Shown: positions 16,506 through 26,102 of the stretch, in pieces | Position numbering within the stretch: position 1 is the stretch's first letter | Layout of the letters: every line of letters begins with the position of its first letter | DNA from: Sphingomonas aurantiaca | Lineage (GTDB): Bacteria > Pseudomonadota > Alphaproteobacteria > Sphingomonadales > Sphingomonadaceae | Direction: 5' to 3' | Length of the DNA: 64,000 bases | Assembly (NCBI RefSeq): GCF_003050705.1 | Contig: NZ_QAOG01000004.1 | Coordinates: 434,001 to 498,000 of the forward strand | Notes under the pieces: generated by a model | What the model was told of the DNA's origin: nothing | The model's database searches: none | The model's input: the letters and a program-made list of their open reading frames with translations, nothing else | Position numbers and translations under genes: made by a program

Positions 16506-17840
16506 ATGGCTGGCCTCTTCAATCGCCTTTTACCGTCCAAGCGCTGGACGCCGTCGCGATATAGGGCGTTGCTGCGTGCGCGCGGACCGCGATCGACGCA
16601 GTTCCGGACGCGTGGCGCGATCCTGGTCGGCGCGATCCTGATCGGGATCGTCGCGACGCTGTTTGCCCAGGCGGCCGATTGGGCGGCCGAGGTTTTCAGT
16701 CGGTTTGCCGCGAGGTGGCACTGGGTGCCGCTGATCACGACGCCGTTGACGTTCATGGGGCTGGTCTGGCTGACCCGTCGCTATGCGCCGCTCGCGCGGG
16801 GATCCGGTATTCCGCAGGTGATCGCGGCGCAGGCCAATCCGAACGACGCTACCAGAACGCTCATCTCGATCCGGACGGTCGCGGCCAAGGCGGTGCTGAC
16901 GATCGGCGCGGTGCTGGGTGGCGCATCGGTCGGTCGGGAAGGGCCGACCGTCCAGTTGGCGGCGGCCGTCATGGGATTCACGCACCGTCTTGTCCGCGTG
17001 CCCTTGCGGGGTGGGGTCGTCATCGCTGGTGGTGCTGCGGGCGTCGCGGCGGCGTTCAACACGCCGCTCGCCGGGCTGCTGTTCGCGATCGAGGAGCTCG
17101 CATCCGCCTATGAGCAGAGGGTGACTCTGCTCGTCCTCGCCGCGATCGTCATCGCGGGGATGGTCGCGCAGTCGGTGCAGGGCGACTATATCTACTTTGG
17201 CGCGATCGGCGCGCATATGCCGTTGCTGTCCGCGTTGCTCGTCGCGCCGGTCGCAGGGATCGCGGGTGGCATGACCGGCGGGCTGTTCTCGCGCATTCTC
17301 CTGGCGATGGCGGTCAGCCGCACGCGCGTGACGGGATGGACGCGCGCGCATCCCGTCGCGTTCGCCGGTGTCTGCGGGGGTGTCGTCGCGGTGCTCGGCG
17401 TGGTGACCGGGCTGACATGGGGAACCGGCTATGCGCCAGCGCGCGCGATGATCGTCGGCGTGGATGCGCCGCTCTGGTTCGGGCCGGCCAAGCTGGTCGC
17501 CACCGCCGCGACGGCGATCGCGGGCCTGCCCGGCGGGATCTTCGCGCCGTCGCTCGCGGTTGGCGCCGGCGTCGGCAACCTGCTGCGGGAGGTCTTCCCG
17601 GGCGAGCCTGCAAGCGCGATCGTGATCCTGGGCATGGTCGCCTATTTCGCGGGCGTCGTCCGTGCGCCGTTGACCGCGGTCATCATCCTGTCGGAGACGA
17701 CCGCGAGCCGCGGCCTCATGCTGCCGATGTTCGCGACCGCGTTCATCGCGGATGCGGCCAGCCAGTGGGTGTGCCGCGAGAAGCTGTACCATGGTCTATC
17801 GAAGACCTTCGCCATGACGGAGACGGCCCGATCCACCTGA
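16506..17840 (+). CDS. ClC-family chloride channel or chloride/proton antiporter
   Basis: A 444-residue multi-pass inner-membrane protein. The three chloride-pathway signatures are present: G-S-G-I-P (residues about 98-102), G-R-E-G-P with the gating glutamate (about 144-148), and G-I-F-A-P-S-L in the C-terminal half. N-T-P-L-A-G-L-L-F-A-I-E-E in the middle is also typical. There is no C-terminal CBS pair. Such proteins move chloride or fluoride and help with acid tolerance; which ion cannot be decided by eye. It is apparently transcribed alone. Confidence 0.93.
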   Translation: MAGLFNRLLPSKRWTPSRYRALLRARGPRSTQFRTRGAILVGAILIGIVATLFAQAADWAAEVFSRFAARWHWVPLITTPLTFMGLVWLTRRYAPLARGSGIPQVIAAQANPNDATRTLISIRTVAAKAVLTIGAVLGGASVGREGPTVQLAAAVMGFTHRLVRVPLRGGVVIAGGAAGVAAAFNTPLAGLLFAIEELASAYEQRVTLLVLAAIVIAGMVAQSVQGDYIYFGAIGAHMPLLSALLVAPVAGIAGGMTGGLFSRILLAMAVSRTRVTGWTRAHPVAFAGVCGGVVAVLGVVTGLTWGTGYAPARAMIVGVDAPLWFGPAKLVATAATAIAGLPGGIFAPSLAVGAGVGNLLREVFPGEPASAIVILGMVAYFAGVVRAPLTAVIILSETTASRGLMLPMFATAFIADAASQWVCREKLYHGLSKTFAMTETARST

Positions 17841-18156
17841 ACCCCGTACCGCTCCGCGCGAGGCTCGCGAACGTGACCCTTCGATCACGAACGTTGCGCC
17901 GATGGCAGGCAATGGTGTTTCGTGCGGGATTCAGCGGGTCGAACGATCCACTGCCGTGCCCCTTACCGGCGTCGGCGTCGCCGGCCTTCACGATCTTGAA
18001 CGTCGTGCGGACCGCGCGATAACCTGCGGATCCCTGTAGCAGCGTACGGTAATCGCGCAGGGTATCGTCGAGCGAGGGGGAAGGGCGGTCCGCGGTCTGG
18101 CGCGCGTTCGGCTGCGACGGACATGGTCGGTCGATACGGATCCGCCTGCGTCTGAA
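17841..18156. other. Intergenic region without recognised features
   Basis: About 315 bases between the convergent ClC and DUF2254 genes. I see no gene, RNA or clear T-tailed terminator here; small open frames on both strands have no family character. Confidence 0.5.
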
Positions 18157-19410
18157 TCAAGCGATAGCAGGCCATAGCTGCCTGTAGGTCTGCTCGAACA
18201 CGACAATGTCGTCGGGGTCCTCCATCGTTTCGCCCACACGCTTTGCATGACGAGCGGCCCAGCTTTCGATCGGCTTGCGCATCAGAGGCAGGTTCGCGTG
18301 CATCGCCGCAAGCGTGTTGGTCAGGCGAAGGGAAACCTCGACCTCTTTACCACCTTCGCGAAGGATTGGTCCGAAGGCGTCGGTCAGCATATCGTCGAGC
18401 GAAGGTCTGCCAAGATACACCCGGTGACGTCCGGTATTTTCGCCGCTTGCGTTCGTCGGTTGCGACCGGAGCGTCAGGAACACCCGCAAAAGCGCATTCA
18501 GCACCTCGATTCCGGTCCCGGGATCATTGGTCGCCGGCGCCAGCGCGCGACTGGCGATCTCGGACAGCGCGATCAGGCCCAGGCGGGGGTCCTGGTCGAA
18601 GCTGCGGTGCCGTTCGATGGTGAAGCTCCTGATCAGTGCCGCGCGTACCGCATCGTCGACAGGACCTTCGACGTGAACGAGATCGCGCATCGGATGCACC
18701 ATCGTCCCCGGCAGCACGCCGACGTGGATCCCGAACTTGTTACGCTCGGCGATGGCCCGAAGCGCCGCGACGTCGATATGCGTGACATAGCCGGTCTGTG
18801 ATCCGGCGATTGCCACCGCACCCGGCGGTACGGCGATCGCCGCACGTCCGCCCAGGTGCGGCGCAGCCGCGAAGCCTGTCATGGCTCGGGTCGCGGCCTC
18901 CTCGACGCGATCGATCACGTCGGCCATGCGCCCGAACGCAGTGATATGGCCGATCCAGCGCAGGAGAGTGCCGACCACCAGCATGATGATGACGACGGTC
19001 GCGGCGAACAGGATGATGCGGCCGTCATGGCCATAGGCACTCGTGTTCAGCCCGACGATGCCGACCATCGAAAAGACGAACGCGCCGAGAAACGTCGACA
19101 ACGCGTTCTGCGACGTCGGATCGCTGACCATCAGCTGCGTCGCACGCGGTGTGGCGAGCTGCGTTGCGGACGAATAGGCGCTCACCATCGCTGTCAACGA
19201 AAACGTCGTCACCGCCAGCATGCTGGACGCCATGATCTGGAGAATGGTGCCAACCGAACGCTGGCCGATGTCCACGTCGAATGTGTAGGGAAGGTACGGC
19301 GTGATGATGCCGGCGAGGATCGCCAGGGCCACGCTGAGCAGGCTGATGACGCCGGCGCGGAACCAGATTTGCCGGGCGATGCGATGGAGGATCCACGTCC
19401 ATCGTTTCAT
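18157..19410 (-). CDS. DUF2254 family membrane protein
   Basis: 417 residues with four predicted transmembrane helices in the first 165 residues (around 20-40, 58-80, 106-125 and 133-152). A long soluble C-terminal domain follows, containing a D-P-R-L-G-L-I-A-L-S-E-I-A-S-R-A-L-A segment and P-A-T-N-D-P-G-T. This arrangement is characteristic of predicted membrane proteins of the DUF2254 family, whose function is unknown. The gene stands alone; an upstream gap of about 450 bases contains its promoter. Confidence 0.88.
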   Translation of the reverse strand: MKRWTWILHRIARQIWFRAGVISLLSVALAILAGIITPYLPYTFDVDIGQRSVGTILQIMASSMLAVTTFSLTAMVSAYSSATQLATPRATQLMVSDPTSQNALSTFLGAFVFSMVGIVGLNTSAYGHDGRIILFAATVVIIMLVVGTLLRWIGHITAFGRMADVIDRVEEAATRAMTGFAAAPHLGGRAAIAVPPGAVAIAGSQTGYVTHIDVAALRAIAERNKFGIHVGVLPGTMVHPMRDLVHVEGPVDDAVRAALIRSFTIERHRSFDQDPRLGLIALSEIASRALAPATNDPGTGIEVLNALLRVFLTLRSQPTNASGENTGRHRVYLGRPSLDDMLTDAFGPILREGGKEVEVSLRLTNTLAAMHANLPLMRKPIESWAARHAKRVGETMEDPDDIVVFEQTYRQLWPAIA

Positions 19411-19863
19411 GTCATGTTCCCTTGATTACCGTTTCTCGCCATCGCCACGCCTGAAGCCTTTTGGCTAATGAAAACAACGCTCGCTACCCGAGCATAATTC
19501 ATTTTGCCGAAGAAATACGGATCGCCGAGGCTGGGATCTCCGACGTGCGCGACGGACGACTGCCTATCGGGTCGGTAGCCTCGCGCTGCCGAGCCCATGC
19601 GGGCGATTGTTGCGCATGGCGCGTGCAACGCACGCTCGCTTTCTTCCAATAGATTGAACCTATCAAGCAGCGCGCATGGGCCCGGAACACGGTCTAGATT
19701 GGCGATCAATGGGCCGAAGTTCGAAAGCGGGTTGGACACCCCGAACGTCCGGTTACGGGGCAATGCGCCGGCATTCGTCAGGCCGTCTCGAACCCCTGCT
19801 TGGGCCACACGCAGTCGACAAGTCGCTCCGCGCGCGCTGGAGAGCTCGTCTCGGCATCGCGAG
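19411..19863. other. Intergenic region, no gene recognised
   Basis: About 450 bases upstream of the DUF2254 gene and downstream of the VIT-domain gene. The part near 19440-19500 is relatively A/T rich and probably holds the promoter. Short open frames on both strands look random. Confidence 0.4.
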
Positions 19864-22845
19864 TTATCTTCCGACCCGCAGTGTCGCCACCGGCTTCGTG
19901 TCGTCTTCGTTGTTCCGATCCCGCCCGTTCTGGAACGAAAGGTCGAGATCCACCAGTTCCTGCGCCTCGCTCGTGCGCGCGAAGTTCCGTTGCAGGCGGA
20001 TCAGCACATGGCCGGGGCCGTTCGGGTTGATCCGGTCGGCGTCGTAGCCATTGATGCGCACCCGGTACGGACCGGCCGGGGCGCGGCGGATGGCGTATTC
20101 CTCCGGCCCATAGCCGTCGGTCATGTCGTTGGATATCTGCCCGCCGGCGCTGCTTCGCTTGTTCGAATACATGACGCGCTCGCCATTGGGTTCGTCGATC
20201 CAAAGGTCGATGTCGGCGTCGTCGGCGGTCCATTCGATCACGATGCGCGCATCGGTGTCGGTCAGGCCGACGAGGCGCTTGTCGAGCGTCCAGCGCCCGC
20301 CTGCCGCGTTGATCGGTGCGACGAGCGCGTTCGCCTCCATCAGAGCGATCACCTCTATCCCGTCGAAGTCGCCCGACGCGGGGTTCAGCGCAGTGTCGAC
20401 CAAAACCTGGAACGCGCGCTCCAGGTCGCCGCGTCCTGCGCGGCCGGCAGACCTGCCACGGGCCGCGAGCGCCAGCGCGAGATCGCGGGTCGGCTGGGGC
20501 CGGAACTCTGCATTGGCGGCGGCGAGCTGCTCCGTGAGCTCGACCGCGCGATCGAAGGAACGATCGCGCTCGAGCCGGAAGGCGACGATCTGACGCGTCT
20601 CGTCGTCGCTGGTCGGCAGTTCCAGCGCGGACAGCAGCAGCAACGCGGCGGTGGCCGCATCGCCCTTCTGCCGGAACCACTCTGCCGTATCGAGGTAGAA
20701 CGTCGGCACGAAACCGTACTGACGTTCCTGATCGAGGAGCACGGCAAATCGCTCGGGGGGCGCACCGTTGTCGAGCGCAGCGATATAGGGGCGCTTGGCA
20801 ATCAGGTCCGCCATGTCGAGCTTTATCGCAGCAGGAGGCGGCTCCTGAGCGGTCGGAAGCCAATCCTGGCGGATTGCGCCGGTGACGACGACGTCGCCCG
20901 GGTTGCTTCCCTTGGCGACAGGCGGGGCGGGCGCCGCGATAATGGGCGGCGGCGGCGTCATGACGGCCGGCTGGTCCGGTTCGGAAGTGGGCGAAGGCGG
21001 CGGCGGTGCTGGCGGCGGCGGCGGCGGCGGCGGAGGCGGAGGAACGCCGATTTCGCCTGTCCCGTCGCGGTGCATGCGCTTCACCTGATCGCGGGTGGCC
21101 GGCACGAAGCGTGTGGCCCACCAGGCGCGTCGGTCGCGCCACTGGCCGACTACGAAGTCGAGCCGCGCCTGCCGGGCATCGCGACGCGCGCTGTCCTGAT
21201 CCCGCTTGGCCTTGCCATATTGCGCCAGCCATTCCTTGCTGAAGCCGTCCGGCGGGGTCAGGTCGGCGCGCAGATACTGGTCGGGGCGCTCCAGCACCAG
21301 AAACGACATGCCGGGGCCGGCGACCTGATAACGGCGTGCGGTGTCCGCCATGGCGGCGTGTTGCGCAGGGTCGTCCGCGAGGTCTGCGACACGCGCCGCG
21401 GCCCAAAGCGCCGCGGGTCCCTCGGCGGCGATCGATGCAGCCCCGGCATTGTAGCGCCGCTCGCCACCGCGGCCGAGCCGCACCACCACGCCCCCCGCAG
21501 CCGGCATCGGACCGACGAGAAGCCATTGGCCCGGACCAGCCGGCATGGCGCGTGCGTCGATCCGCCGTCCGGCCGCGTCGCGGACGGAGAGGGGAGTCGC
21601 TTCGCCCGCGCTGAGGCTGGCCAGCGCCTTGTCCTTGCCGCCGGCGGCCAGGCGGACGACGGCACCGCCCGTGCGCTGCGTTAGTCGCGCGAGCCGTGCG
21701 CCGTTCGCGCTTGGCGCGGCGGTAAGGGCTGCAAGCCGACAATCGGGCACGAAGGTGGCGCCGCGATCGATCGTGACCTCTCCGTCGGACACCAGCACGC
21801 ATCGCGTCGCCGCGGGCAGCGCCAGCGCATCGAGCCGCGCGAGCGAGGTGCCGCCGCGATAGGTGACGCGGGCAAGCGCTGCCCGCAACGCCGCGGCGTT
21901 CGCGACCGTCGTAACCTGCGGCCGGTCGCTCGCGAAAGTGATGAGGTCGATGGCAGTGGGCGCGGTCCGTTCAGCAAGGCGCACCAGCATGTCCGCCTCC
22001 AGATCAGTGCGGGCCGCGCGGTGGGAGAGCGAGCGGTCCCAATAAACGCGCAGCCGCCCGCCGCGCGCCGGCGTCTTGGGCTCGCCCGGTGCTCCGTCGG
22101 CGATCGCGAAAAAGGCCTGCCCGCCTGGGCGGTGCGTGACAACCATCGGCGCGGCGACCGCGCCGCCGGTAATCGTCAGCCCCTCACGCATCACCGCACG
22201 GCCGAGCATAGCTTCACCCCGCCAGCTCTCACCGCTGCGCGTCAGGTCGAGCGGCTGGCCGGCGAAGCGGACGGAGGGCGCGGTGGCATAGCCGTCGGCG
22301 TCGACCGCTACCGTTACCCGCCCGATCGCCGCGTCGCGCGCGAACGGCAACACCAGCCCCACGGCCGGGTCGAGCGCCGCCACGAAGGTCAGTCGGAAGC
22401 GGCGGGGATGGGCCGCGTCCACGGGAAAGATGCGCGTCGTGAACCGGTTGCCGACGACCTCCGCCAGCCCGGGATCAATGCCCGCACGCACCTCGTCCTC
22501 ATAGACGTTGCGTGCCTTCGGCGCCTCCAGCAGCTGGCCGGGGATCATCCTGCCGCCGACGTCGAGCGCATAGCCGGTGACGACCGCGTCGGCGGGAAGC
22601 GTCAGTGACAGGTTCGCCTCATGGCCGTCCGCGTCGTCCGAGCCGATCAGCATCTCGACTGAAACGTCGGCAATGCGGCCGACGAGATGCGCGCGCAGGT
22701 CGAGCGCATCGATGCGCAGGTGGACCGCCGGTCCGTCGTCGCGCCGGATACCGCGCTCCGCCTCGCTCAGCGTCGGATTGTTCTGTGCCCAGGCCGCGGA
22801 GGACAGGGTGGCGATGGCGACCGCCAGCATCAACAAACGAGACAC
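19864..22845 (-). CDS. Secreted VIT / von Willebrand A / DUF2135 domain protein
   Basis: About 993 residues from the GTG at 22845, preceded by GAGGAGA. The first 22 residues form a signal peptide ending A-A-W-A-Q. An N-terminal vault/inter-alpha-trypsin (VIT) domain follows, with A-P-K-A-R-N-V-Y-E-D-E-V-R and N-R-F-T-T-R-I-F-P-V. Then come a vWA-like middle region (C-V-L-V-S-D-G-E-V), a proline-rich linker with an uninterrupted run of eleven prolines, a helical repeat-like region, and a C-terminal DUF2135 domain (D-I-D-L-W-I-D-E-P-N-G-E through Y-x-V-R-I-N-G-Y). Family members are usually envelope or secreted proteins of unknown role. The vWA metal site looks reduced. No operon partner is evident. 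Confidence 0.88.
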   Translation of the reverse strand: MSRLLMLAVAIATLSSAAWAQNNPTLSEAERGIRRDDGPAVHLRIDALDLRAHLVGRIADVSVEMLIGSDDADGHEANLSLTLPADAVVTGYALDVGGRMIPGQLLEAPKARNVYEDEVRAGIDPGLAEVVGNRFTTRIFPVDAAHPRRFRLTFVAALDPAVGLVLPFARDAAIGRVTVAVDADGYATAPSVRFAGQPLDLTRSGESWRGEAMLGRAVMREGLTITGGAVAAPMVVTHRPGGQAFFAIADGAPGEPKTPARGGRLRVYWDRSLSHRAARTDLEADMLVRLAERTAPTAIDLITFASDRPQVTTVANAAALRAALARVTYRGGTSLARLDALALPAATRCVLVSDGEVTIDRGATFVPDCRLAALTAAPSANGARLARLTQRTGGAVVRLAAGGKDKALASLSAGEATPLSVRDAAGRRIDARAMPAGPGQWLLVGPMPAAGGVVVRLGRGGERRYNAGAASIAAEGPAALWAAARVADLADDPAQHAAMADTARRYQVAGPGMSFLVLERPDQYLRADLTPPDGFSKEWLAQYGKAKRDQDSARRDARQARLDFVVGQWRDRRAWWATRFVPATRDQVKRMHRDGTGEIGVPPPPPPPPPPPAPPPPSPTSEPDQPAVMTPPPPIIAAPAPPVAKGSNPGDVVVTGAIRQDWLPTAQEPPPAAIKLDMADLIAKRPYIAALDNGAPPERFAVLLDQERQYGFVPTFYLDTAEWFRQKGDAATAALLLLSALELPTSDDETRQIVAFRLERDRSFDRAVELTEQLAAANAEFRPQPTRDLALALAARGRSAGRAGRGDLERAFQVLVDTALNPASGDFDGIEVIALMEANALVAPINAAGGRWTLDKRLVGLTDTDARIVIEWTADDADIDLWIDEPNGERVMYSNKRSSAGGQISNDMTDGYGPEEYAIRRAPAGPYRVRINGYDADRINPNGPGHVLIRLQRNFARTSEAQELVDLDLSFQNGRDRNNEDDTKPVATLRVGR

Positions 22846-23061
22846 GGGGCTGCTCTCCTCAACGCAACGGCGAGACTGGCAAGCTTTGCGCTCACGAGCA
22901 ACCAGGTGGGCGATTAAACTGAACAGCCGGATGTGAACGAGTGTCTGGAACGGGGAACGACGCCGTCGTTGCCGAACGACTGTTTTGGGCGTTAGCGGAA
23001 TGGCCGGTATTGGTGGATTGCGGACAGGCCGCTTTGACGCAATCATCCGGAATTGCGGCCA
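22846..23061. other. Intergenic region upstream of the VIT-domain gene
   Basis: About 215 bases; presumably carries the VIT-gene promoter. No other feature is recognised. Confidence 0.4.
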
Positions 23062-23697
23062 TCAATTGCGAGTGCGCGATGCTCCGCGGGCGCCTTGATG
23101 GATTGAGAGATCGTCTGTCAGCTCCAGTAAGAGGAACTGGCGAAAGCTGTCGGCGACGATCGCATCTGGCAGGCCGCCAATAAGGGCAATTTTTCCGCGG
23201 TTCGGTCCGTCCGAGCAGCAGATCGCCCATGCGTAGCACCAAATTAGGTAGTCCGAGAATATGAGATAAGCGTGCTTTTCACGTTCTATCTCGTCATTGA
23301 CTTTGCCCGGCGGGCCATCTGGACATTCATCTGGGATAGATTTTATTTCGTCTGCAGCCCACCACTGGGTGCCGATGTCATCCATGTATGTTGTTCGTGG
23401 CGCGGCATTTAACAGATAAGATCGAAATTCATCGGGGAGGCGGATAGAGTAGCGGTCTTCAAGCGCCTTGATCTGGACTTCTGCGCAACCCGGTGAATAG
23501 CTTTTCGGGTCAGAGGATGCCCAAAATCGGGCAAGAGCTTTAAAGAGACGTTCTCCACCTTGGTCGAACAGCGTCGGATCAATGGGCGAGATGCCCGTGC
23601 GATGCAGCCCTGCGGGTTGCTTCGCCTTTCGTAACCAATCGAACACAAACTTCCCCCGCCGAAGATGACCGTCGCCTTCAATGCCAAGCTGAACCAA
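23062..23697 (-). CDS. SMI1/KNR4 (SUKH) family protein, possible orphan immunity protein
   Basis: 211 residues in the longest form. The SUKH core starts near I-K-A-L-E-D-R-Y-S-I-R-L-P-D-E-F-R and includes W-W-A-A-D-E-I, Y-L-I-F-S-D-Y-L-I-W-C-Y-A-W-A-I and the terminal I-V-A-D-S-F-R-Q-F-L-L-L-E-L segment. SUKH proteins are mostly immunity proteins against contact-dependent and other polymorphic toxins. No toxin gene is visible here. The base composition is noticeably A/T richer than the rest of the window, and a tRNA-Asn lies about 330 bases away, which suggests acquisition by transfer. The start is uncertain, since the first 50 residues are not family-like. Confidence 0.72.
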   Translation of the reverse strand: MVQLGIEGDGHLRRGKFVFDWLRKAKQPAGLHRTGISPIDPTLFDQGGERLFKALARFWASSDPKSYSPGCAEVQIKALEDRYSIRLPDEFRSYLLNAAPRTTYMDDIGTQWWAADEIKSIPDECPDGPPGKVNDEIEREKHAYLIFSDYLIWCYAWAICCSDGPNRGKIALIGGLPDAIVADSFRQFLLLELTDDLSIHQGARGASRTRN

Positions 23698-24022
23698 CGG
23701 CAGGTTCGGGGCAAGTCGATCAAACCCCTGAGCGGCGGACTATGGGCGGAAGCGTCCGACCACGAAGGCACGCGTTAGCTGTTGAGCGCCGCCCGCCTGG
23801 GGTATCGTTGAGATACATCGTGGCATCGCGATCGCCTGTCCGACACTTTGTGTCGGTCAGCACGCGGCGCCCCCGGCGCGTGAAATTAATGTCCCCGAAG
23901 TGCCCCAACATCATGCTGGATGCCCCTGGTCCATCGTCGACCAGGTCGAATGTCGAATGTGGAGATTTCCGCGGGCTTACAAGCACTCGCGGCGGTTTCG
24001 GCATCCTCGTGAACGAGGAAAA
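23698..24022. other. Gap between SUKH gene and tRNA-Asn
   Basis: About 325 bases downstream of the tRNA 3' end. I see no integrase, no second copy of the tRNA 3' end and no gene. The composition changes toward A/T in the left part. Confidence 0.4.
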
Positions 24023-24097
24023 TGGCTCCCTGAGTAGGATTCGAACCTACGGCCACTCGATTAACAGTCGAGAGCTCTACCGCTGAGCTATCAGGGA
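24023..24097 (-). tRNA. tRNA-Asn (GTT)
   Basis: 75 bases on the minus strand including an encoded CCA. The acceptor stem pairs TCCCTGA with TCAGGGA, the anticodon stem CTCGA/TCGAG encloses loop CTGTTAA with anticodon GTT, and the T-arm has GGTTCGAATCC. Confidence 0.97.
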
Positions 24098-24185
24098 ACG
24101 TTGCCGGAGGCGGCTCTATAAACGGCCAGTCGGGCGATGCAAGCGGGTTTCTCGTAAAAAGTGAACTTCGGCCGGAAATCGACGG

Positions 24186-24965
24186 TCAGGCGACGAACTG
24201 TTCCATCGTGATGCGATCGTCGAGCGCGTGCTCAGGGTCGAACAGCAGGGTCAGCTCGCGTGCGCGGTCCATGCAGATGTCGACGCGCGCCACGTCGCGG
24301 ATCTCGCGCTGGTCGGCGACCGCGGACACCGGGCGCTTGCCGGGGTCGAGCACGCGGATGCCGATGCGGGCCTTGTCGGGCAGGATCGCGCCACGCCAGC
24401 GCCGCGGGCGGAACGGGCTGATCGGGGTTAGCGCGATCATGCCCGAACCGAGCGGCAGGATCGGGCCATGCGCCGACAGGTTGTACGCGGTCGATCCCGC
24501 CGGTGTGGCGACCAGGATGCCATCACAGGCGAGTTCGGGCAGGACGATGCGGTCGTTCACCGTCACTTCCAGATTGGCCGTCTGGCGGGTCTCGCGCAGG
24601 AACGACACCTCGTTGATCGCGGGCAAGGTGTGAGTCCGGCCGTCGACGCCGATCGCGGTCATGCTGAGCGGGATGACCTTGAACGGCTTGGCGCGCTCCA
24701 GCCGGTCGCCGAGCCCGTGATGGCGCCATTCGTTCATCAGGAAGCCGACGGTACCCAGGTTCATCCCGAACACGGGTACGGGCGGCTTGCGGGGCTCCAG
24801 CATGGCGTGGAGCGTCTGGAGCATGAACCCGTCGCCGCCCAGCGCGATGATGACGTCGGCGTCCTCGACCGATACCCACTCGCCCATGTCGGCGAGTTCG
24901 GCCTCAGCGGCACGAGCGGGCGGGGTGTTGGACGCAACCAGCGCCCGCCGCTCGTACCGACTCAT
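24186..24965 (-). CDS. nadK: NAD kinase
   Basis: 259 residues. It phosphorylates NAD to NADP with ATP. The nucleotide motif A-L-G-G-D-G-F-M-L (about 42-50) contains the catalytic GGDG. G-M-N-L-G-T-V-G-F-L-M-N, N-E-V-S-F-L-R-E, and D-G-I-L-V-A-T-P-A-G-S-T-A-Y-N-L-S-A-H-G-P (conserved region two) are all intact. Length fits the short alphaproteobacterial form. The start overlaps the stop of moaA by four bases, so the two are one transcript. Confidence 0.96.
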   Translation of the reverse strand: MSRYERRALVASNTPPARAAEAELADMGEWVSVEDADVIIALGGDGFMLQTLHAMLEPRKPPVPVFGMNLGTVGFLMNEWRHHGLGDRLERAKPFKVIPLSMTAIGVDGRTHTLPAINEVSFLRETRQTANLEVTVNDRIVLPELACDGILVATPAGSTAYNLSAHGPILPLGSGMIALTPISPFRPRRWRGAILPDKARIGIRVLDPGKRPVSAVADQREIRDVARVDICMDRARELTLLFDPEHALDDRITMEQFVA

Positions 24966-25975
24966 CCGCCGGTGACGCTCATGTGGCGCGCGACGGCGGG
25001 GCCTTCGCCTTGGCCAATTCGGAAGTCGTGCGCCTTTGGCTTGGCGAACAGGCCTGCGTCGATCGCTTCGTCGAGACCGGCAGTACCGCCTTCGCGCAAG
25101 GCTGCCTTGAGATCGACCTGATCGTCATGGCCCAGGCACATGTACAGCTTGCCCTCGGTCGTCAGGCGGACGCGGTTGCAGCCTTCGCAGAAATTGGCGG
25201 TCAGCGGCGAGATCAGCCCGAGCCGGGTACGCGTGCCATCGACGTTCCAGTAGCGGGCGGGGCCGCCGGTCTTGTGCGCATCGCGTGCGAGCGTGAACTG
25301 CTGCCCAAGTTCGTCGAACACCTTGGTGAGCGGCAGGAAGCGATCGGTGCGGTCCTCGTCGATCGCGCCGAGCGGCATCGTCTCAATTAGCGACAGGTCG
25401 AAGCCCTCGTCGCGGCACCACGCCAGCATCGGCGCGATCTCGTCCTCGTTGAAGCCCTTGAGCGCGACCATGTTGATCTTGATGGCGAGGCCCGCGTCGC
25501 GCGCGGCGTAGATCCCGCCGATCACCTGCGCGACGTCGCCGTGGCGCGTGATGTAGCGGAAGCGCTCGGGATCGCGGCTGTCCATGCTGACATTGACGCG
25601 GCGGATGCCGGCATCGACCATCGCCTCGGCATGCTGCGCGAGGCGCGTGCCGTTGGTCGTCATCGTCAGTTCTTCGAGGCCGGAACCGATATTGTGGCCG
25701 AGCCGCTGGACGAGTTCGGCAACGTCGCGACGCACGAGCGGCTCGCCGCCCGACAGCCGGATCTTGGTCACGCCGCGCGCGATGAAGCGCTCGGCGATGA
25801 TCGCGATCTCCTCGAGGCTCAACAGCTTGGCGCGCGGCAGGAACGTCATCTGCTCAGACATGCAGTAACGGCACCGGAGGTCGCAGCGGTCGGTCACCGA
25901 AATCCGCAGATACTTGATCGTGCGGCCATGCGTATCCTGCAACGGCTTTTGCGTGAGGGATGGCGCGAGCGTCAT
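24962..25975 (-). CDS. moaA: GTP 3',8-cyclase MoaA (molybdenum cofactor synthesis)
   Basis: 337 residues from the ATG at 25975. A longer open frame upstream is not family-like and runs into the divergent gene. The N-terminal radical-SAM cluster is C-D-L-R-C-R-Y-C, and the C-terminal second Fe-S cluster is C-E-G-C-N-R-V-R followed by a later Cys in Y-M-C-L-G. The protein ends in Gly-Gly, as MoaA must for activation of its radical chemistry. It converts GTP to 3',8-cyclo-7,8-dihydro-GTP, the first step of molybdopterin synthesis. It is co-transcribed with nadK and divergent from the GGDEF/EAL gene, with about 127 bases between. Confidence 0.96.
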   Translation of the reverse strand: MTLAPSLTQKPLQDTHGRTIKYLRISVTDRCDLRCRYCMSEQMTFLPRAKLLSLEEIAIIAERFIARGVTKIRLSGGEPLVRRDVAELVQRLGHNIGSGLEELTMTTNGTRLAQHAEAMVDAGIRRVNVSMDSRDPERFRYITRHGDVAQVIGGIYAARDAGLAIKINMVALKGFNEDEIAPMLAWCRDEGFDLSLIETMPLGAIDEDRTDRFLPLTKVFDELGQQFTLARDAHKTGGPARYWNVDGTRTRLGLISPLTANFCEGCNRVRLTTEGKLYMCLGHDDQVDLKAALREGGTAGLDEAIDAGLFAKPKAHDFRIGQGEGPAVARHMSVTGG

Positions 25976-26102
25976 GCCAGCAGAGCTAGGACGTGGCTGC
26001 TCCGGTAACAAGGCCAGATCGGCCGCAGCTGGTGTTGCAAATGCATTGGCGGGGGGCGATGCGCCAGCTAAGCTCGCACCGATGGGGGAGGGTGCGACGG
26101 AT

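Noticed and set aside
21000..21050. GGC-repeat tract as a possible microsatellite or CRISPR-like repeat
   Set aside because: It encodes the poly-proline linker of the VIT protein; no spaced repeats anywhere in the window form a CRISPR array.
19597..21684. Plus-strand frame of 695 codons opposite the VIT gene
   Set aside because: Arg-rich, motif-free shadow; signal peptide and domains are on the minus strand.
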